Origin: Semisulcospira habei | Lineage: Eukaryota > Mollusca > Gastropoda > Semisulcospiridae | Length of the DNA: 64,000 bases | Direction: 5' to 3' | Assembly: GCA_036245525.1 (NCBI GenBank) | Contig: BTPG01000006.1 | Coordinates: 75,498,727-75,562,726 of the forward strand | Shown: in pieces, positions 60,617 to 64,000 of the stretch | Layout: each line of letters opens with the position of its first letter | How positions within the stretch are numbered: the first letter of the stretch is position 1 | Program-made: the position numbers and the translations under genes | Notes under the pieces: generated by a model | What the model saw: the letters and a program-made list of their open reading frames with translations, nothing else | Databases searched by the model: none | What the model was told of the DNA's origin: nothing

Positions 60617-61211
60617 ACTAAAAATCGACAAATACAATAACAAAATAAGTCCAGAAAAATACAAATCTGTTACTTGTGGGGAGGGGGGGAGGGGGGTATT
60701 GAACGGACGATTCGAATATGCGATCCATATAGCGCTGAAAGTGAAAAAGAAAAACAGCTCTAGCAAAAACTGACGCTGCGGAAAATACTGCAGCCTGAAT
60801 GCTCGAGGGTCACCTTCTCCTGAGAAACACACACGTAAATCAACGCAGCCAGCAACAGGTTAAGATGTGTCTGAGCTTTTTATCAGGTGAAAGAATTGAC
60901 TTCGAGGCTGTCTCGACAAAACGAATCGTGAGAAATGGCTGTGGGTTTTTAAGGTAAGTTATTTTTGCCAAAAATATGATCGAGGTAATGGGCTTCTGTT
61001 ATTGCTTATCTTCTGTGCTTTCAGCAGAGATTAGCCATTACGTACAAGCAGCAGCGTCACAAGATATTTATCAACGGGATGGGGCGTGCGGGTGGGCAGT
61101 ATGCTTGAAAGGTTAGTTTCTAGTCTCCAAACATCATTGTTCAGGGGGGGGGGGGGTGGGGGGAGGGGGGAGGGGGGAGGGGGCAGGCGACAGTTTCCAG
61201 GTTAAAAAATA
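60617..61211. other. Unassigned stretch
   Basis: G-rich blocks lie at 60677-60698 and 61145-61190. No gene recognised. Confidence 0.5.
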
Positions 61212-61439
61212 TTAACCCCTTCCCTGCCGCTGTACGTACACTGTACCTACATTTTGTTTCTGAAATCTTGGTTCATTCAACGACCAAAAGCCAACACCGT
61301 CCAAGAAACATGGATACAAACTGGTCTCAGCAAGAGGCATAGATCCTCATGAGCCCCCGCAGTCGCGGGGGCTCATGAGGATCAGTGCCTCTTGAAGTTG
61401 GATCGTATTCACTTTTGTTCTCGGCAGTGAAGGGGTTAA
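61212..61439. mobile_element. A-type TTAA hairpin element, full length
   Basis: TTAACCCCTTCCCTGCCGCT at the left and CGGCAGTGAAGGGGTTAA at the right. Hairpin at 61331-61394. Confidence 0.93.
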
Positions 61440-61730
61440 ACATAAATATACTCATCTTTCGTTCGCCCAAAATACTGGTGGTACCATGGGATACTCTGTG
61501 CAACAGCTCCCCCCCCCCGGCCCCCCCTCCCGGCCCCCCCCTCTCCGCCTCTCCCACCCCCTTCCGGTTCCTGCAACTAACAAGTCGAAGCTGGATGAAT
61601 ACCGATCAAATCAGGTAGAGCACAAAATGAGCTATCACGGTGGACCCTACTCCGGCAGTTGACGTCGGAGTTGACCGAGTTGTTACAGGAAAAACGAACA
61701 AAAAAGCGACCTACTCCTGGCAGTAATGAG
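61440..61730. other. Unassigned, C-rich stretch
   Basis: A C-rich block lies at 61506-61562. No gene recognised. Confidence 0.5.
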
Positions 61731-61918
61731 TTAACCCATTCAGCCCTGACGCACTACAGCAGGAGATGGATCGACAATGATAATTCAAGGGGCCAAGCTA
61801 ATCTGGCACTGCCCTTGAATTATCATGGTCGATCCATCTCCTGCAACTGATGCATAGTCGTTAGATGACGCCTCCACAATTTGGGAAATGTGACGTGCGT
61901 CCGGCTGAATAACTTCTT
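61731..61918. mobile_element. E-type TTAA element, loop and left inner arm deleted
   Basis: TTAACCCATTCAGCCCTGAC at the left. AATTCAAGGGGCCAAGCTAA joins outer left arm to inner right arm. The right TTAA is mutated or displaced to 61917. Confidence 0.82.
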
Positions 61919-61962
61919 AATGAACGTTCTTAGTGTGTCTTACAGTATTGCTGGGCAAAAGG

Positions 61963-62035
61963 TTAGTTAATTAGTTATTCGGGTTAAACGCCGAGCAGGT
62001 GACTAAGGCCATCTCACGACGGGAAGGGTAGAAAT
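61963..62035. mobile_element. SINE-like fragment
   Basis: TTAGTTATTCGGGTTAAACG and CCGAGCAGGTGACTAAGGCC match the insert in the 54.2-kb E element. Similar GTTTAACGCC-type segments are common near the 3' ends of invertebrate SINEs; the assignment is tentative. Confidence 0.5.
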
Positions 62036-62062
62036 CTGGCTAGCCAAACTAAAAGAAAGGTC

Positions 62063-62276
62063 TTTACTCATTGTACCCCAAAACCGAAATCCCCAAATTT
62101 TGCCGTTGTCCTCTGAAGACTGCTTTGCAGTGCAGAGCACAGATCGACCATAATAGTTCAAGGGTGATGCCAGAATAGCTTGGCGCCCGTTGGCGTCAAG
62201 CTATTCTGGCATCACCCTTGAACTATCATGGTCGATCCATATCTTGCTGTGGTGTGTCTGGGGTAGAATGAGTTAA
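62063..62276. mobile_element. B-type TTAA palindromic element, inverted orientation
   Basis: TTTACTCATTGTACCCC at the left and GGGGTAGAATGAGTTAA at the right. Palindrome complete with GGCGCCCGTTGGCGTC centre. 214 bp. Confidence 0.9.
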
Positions 62277-62737
62277 GTCTAGATGTAAATATATCTTTAA
62301 ACTATTTCATGCTAAAATATAGCACGAGTCTTTTAAAAGGAAAAGTCTATAGACTCTCAAACAGGTCAAAATAATAAAATTCACATAGTCTATGAATGCT
62401 CAAATCTTGCTAAAAAATATTCAAAAGGACTAACTTAACTTACGTGGTTTGAATGTCACGGTGCAGTGAAAACCTTCTCTGCTCTAGTCTTTTCCTTTGT
62501 TCCTCCTTCATAATGCAGTGGAAAACCTCTGGTCAATATGCCTTCTCACATTGGTTACGAAAAGATGGGTAGAACAGTCTTAGCTGAGGTGGGACAACAT
62601 TGATAACCCGCCGTATCGGCGATTTTTTAGCAATCAAAGCCTGCCATGGAGCAGATCGCATGAGCGATAGTCAGTTCCTCTGTGTTGGGGATTCATGACG
62701 TTCAGCATTGGGTAAATGGATCAGTAGTGCTGCCGGG
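62277..62737. other. Unassigned stretch
   Basis: Contains one copy of the dispersed segment (62595-62652). No gene recognised. Confidence 0.5.
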
Positions 62738-62918
62738 TTAACTCATTACATCCTAAAGATGAAATTATCAATTGTTTTAAATATCCCTTGAGGTCTGCGT
62801 CACAGTGTTGGAGACAGCTCGAGACAGCCTGTAGGCGCCAAGCCATTCCGACACCACCCTTGAACTATCGTGGTCCATCCACATCCTGCCTGTAGCATGT
62901 CAGGGCTTTATGGGTTAG
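62738..62918. mobile_element. B-type TTAA element, left palindrome arm lost
   Basis: TTAACTCATTACATCCTAAA at the left and GGGCTTTATGGGTTAG at the right. Only GTAGGCGCCAAGCCATTC and the right arm remain. Confidence 0.78.
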
Positions 62919-64000
62919 CAGCGCGACAGGGGAGGGAGGGAGATGGAGGAGAGGTCTGAGTTGTAGGACACGTTGTGTTAGTCATCATAATTATTTATAT
63001 TATTCTACACTGCTACTTGCTCCAGAGTGTGGGGCATCGTCATAAAAGAATCGATGAATCAGGTCAGTGACTCTAGCCCTATGGAGCAAGTCACGATTTA
63101 TTGTGAAAGACAGCTAGAGAATTACATCACCGACTTAAAGCGGGGCAGAATAAATACAAGCCCGGGCCATCCTACAAATGGAAATCACAATTAAATAAAA
63201 AAATATATATATAAATAAATAGAATCGGGAGTATGCATGGTCTGTGACTGAACTTCAACTCATTCAAGGCCCCTGTGCACCCACAGCTGCGGAAGTGTTG
63301 TACAGCTGTTGATGACAAACAGCCCTCGCTATATATTTTCCTTTGAACCTCAGACAGGCGCGCGTGTATGTGTTGGAGTGCAAGATCAAAGGTCTACGTA
63401 AATATTCCTCTGTACATCCAATAAGACACTCAGGCCGACGTCTGCTGCAGTTGGCCCTATGAATTATTTTGTGCTCATTAGGTGGTACAGCGAGCGAGAT
63501 CCGGCCGGGCTAACCTGTTACCTGGGATTGAAACGCGGCCGCTTGCCGCATGCAGACTCACCGACGGCAAATGTAGTTAGAGCGACCTGCTGCGGGAAAG
63601 AACAAGGTAATAGTTTTGCAGTACATCCTTTATAAGTGTTCTTGATTATGTCTTACAATAAAATGATGCTGGACAAAAAAACTAAAGTGATTTATGAAGT
63701 AGTTGAGTGTCGCAAAACGAAAGACCCCATTTCTGCTCTTTTTTTTTTCTTTTCATTATTAAGTATGCAGGAGAGTTCCGCCGACGCCCTGGGACGGTAG
63801 AAAACCTCTATTTTGTTAGCATACTTAAACGGATTGTGATAAAGGGGTAGTAAAGCCTTTGTTGAGGCAAGACAACATTGAGAACCCGACAAATCGGCGA
63901 AATCTAGTGTGGACTTGTGTGCCCGGGTGTTTGTGGGTGAATAGGTTGGGGAATATATACGAAGTCGAAGCAGAGGTCGCGTTGACGTACTTTTATTTGT
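62919..64000. other. Unassigned right edge
   Basis: An AT-rich segment lies at 63190-63225 and a poly-T run at 63740-63750. 63865-63903 repeats the dispersed segment at 62.6 kb. No gene recognised. Confidence 0.5.

Noticed and set aside
63450..63545. tRNA-like segment near GGCCGGGCTAACCTG
   Set aside because: No convincing A-box and B-box pair or cloverleaf was visible.

Overview
This is non-coding, repeat-saturated metazoan DNA. It has very long dinucleotide microsatellites, several clades of non-LTR retrotransposon, solo LTRs, a tRNA-derived SINE and dozens of small palindromic transposons. There are no operons, bacterial-style genes or CRISPR arrays, and no convincing host gene was found. 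The mix (CR1/L2-like LINEs with an ATT tail, LINEs ending in microsatellites, TTAA elements) fits a marine invertebrate, perhaps a mollusc. That assignment is an inference from general repeat style only.

The dominant feature is a set of short elements bounded by TTAA. Their ends read TTAACCCnTT... / ...AAnGGGTTAA, the signature of piggyBac-type DNA transposons, and most carry a near-perfect central palindrome. I call the families as follows. A has a 64-bp hairpin with GCATAGATCCTCATGAGC in one arm; about 38 copies or remnants were seen. B has a core AGAATAGCTTGGCGCC and E has a core CAGATTAGCTTGGCGCC; these two are related to each other, about 22 copies together. C is 45-81 bp with core GGATACGCGGC. 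D carries GGAAAAGACGCG. None encodes a transposase, so they are non-autonomous (MITE-like). One copy (3308-3521) interrupts a 44-bp minisatellite exactly at its TTAA, which shows the target-site duplication directly. The two arms of a copy often share the same substitutions, some copies have lost an arm, and others show arm extension or templated replacement. Further palindrome families without clear TTAA ends are labelled F to Q.

Layout. 1-4.5 kb: microsatellites, A/B/C/D elements and the 44-bp minisatellite. 4.5-8.2 kb: the only intact long reading frame, an APE-type LINE lying between two (TA)n tracts. 8.7-14 kb: palindromic elements and a RTE-like LINE fragment. 14.3-17.8 kb: a decayed minus-strand LINE split by a 1.57-kb solo LTR. 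18-21 kb: A elements. 21.4-23.3 kb: a CR1/L2-like LINE. 24-30 kb: palindromes, a 199-bp duplication and a LINE 3' end. 30.7-32 kb: a 72-bp satellite that begins with a head-to-head palindrome. 32-43.5 kb: A/B/E/C elements, a LINE 3' end and a 48-bp degenerate array. 43.7-44.7 kb: a second solo LTR. 45.8-47.6 kb: a second, frameshifted copy of the 4.8-kb LINE. 48-49.2 kb: another LINE 3' end hosting an E element, then a 230-bp palindrome. 50.0-51.3 kb: a third solo LTR, inside an A element. 51.5-64 kb: more A/B/C/E elements in otherwise unassigned sequence.

The window reads as a record of nested insertion. SINE in B, LTR in LINE, LTR in A, B in minisatellite, E in LINE, LINE in an unknown repeat and TTAA elements chained end to end can all be ordered in time from the sequence.
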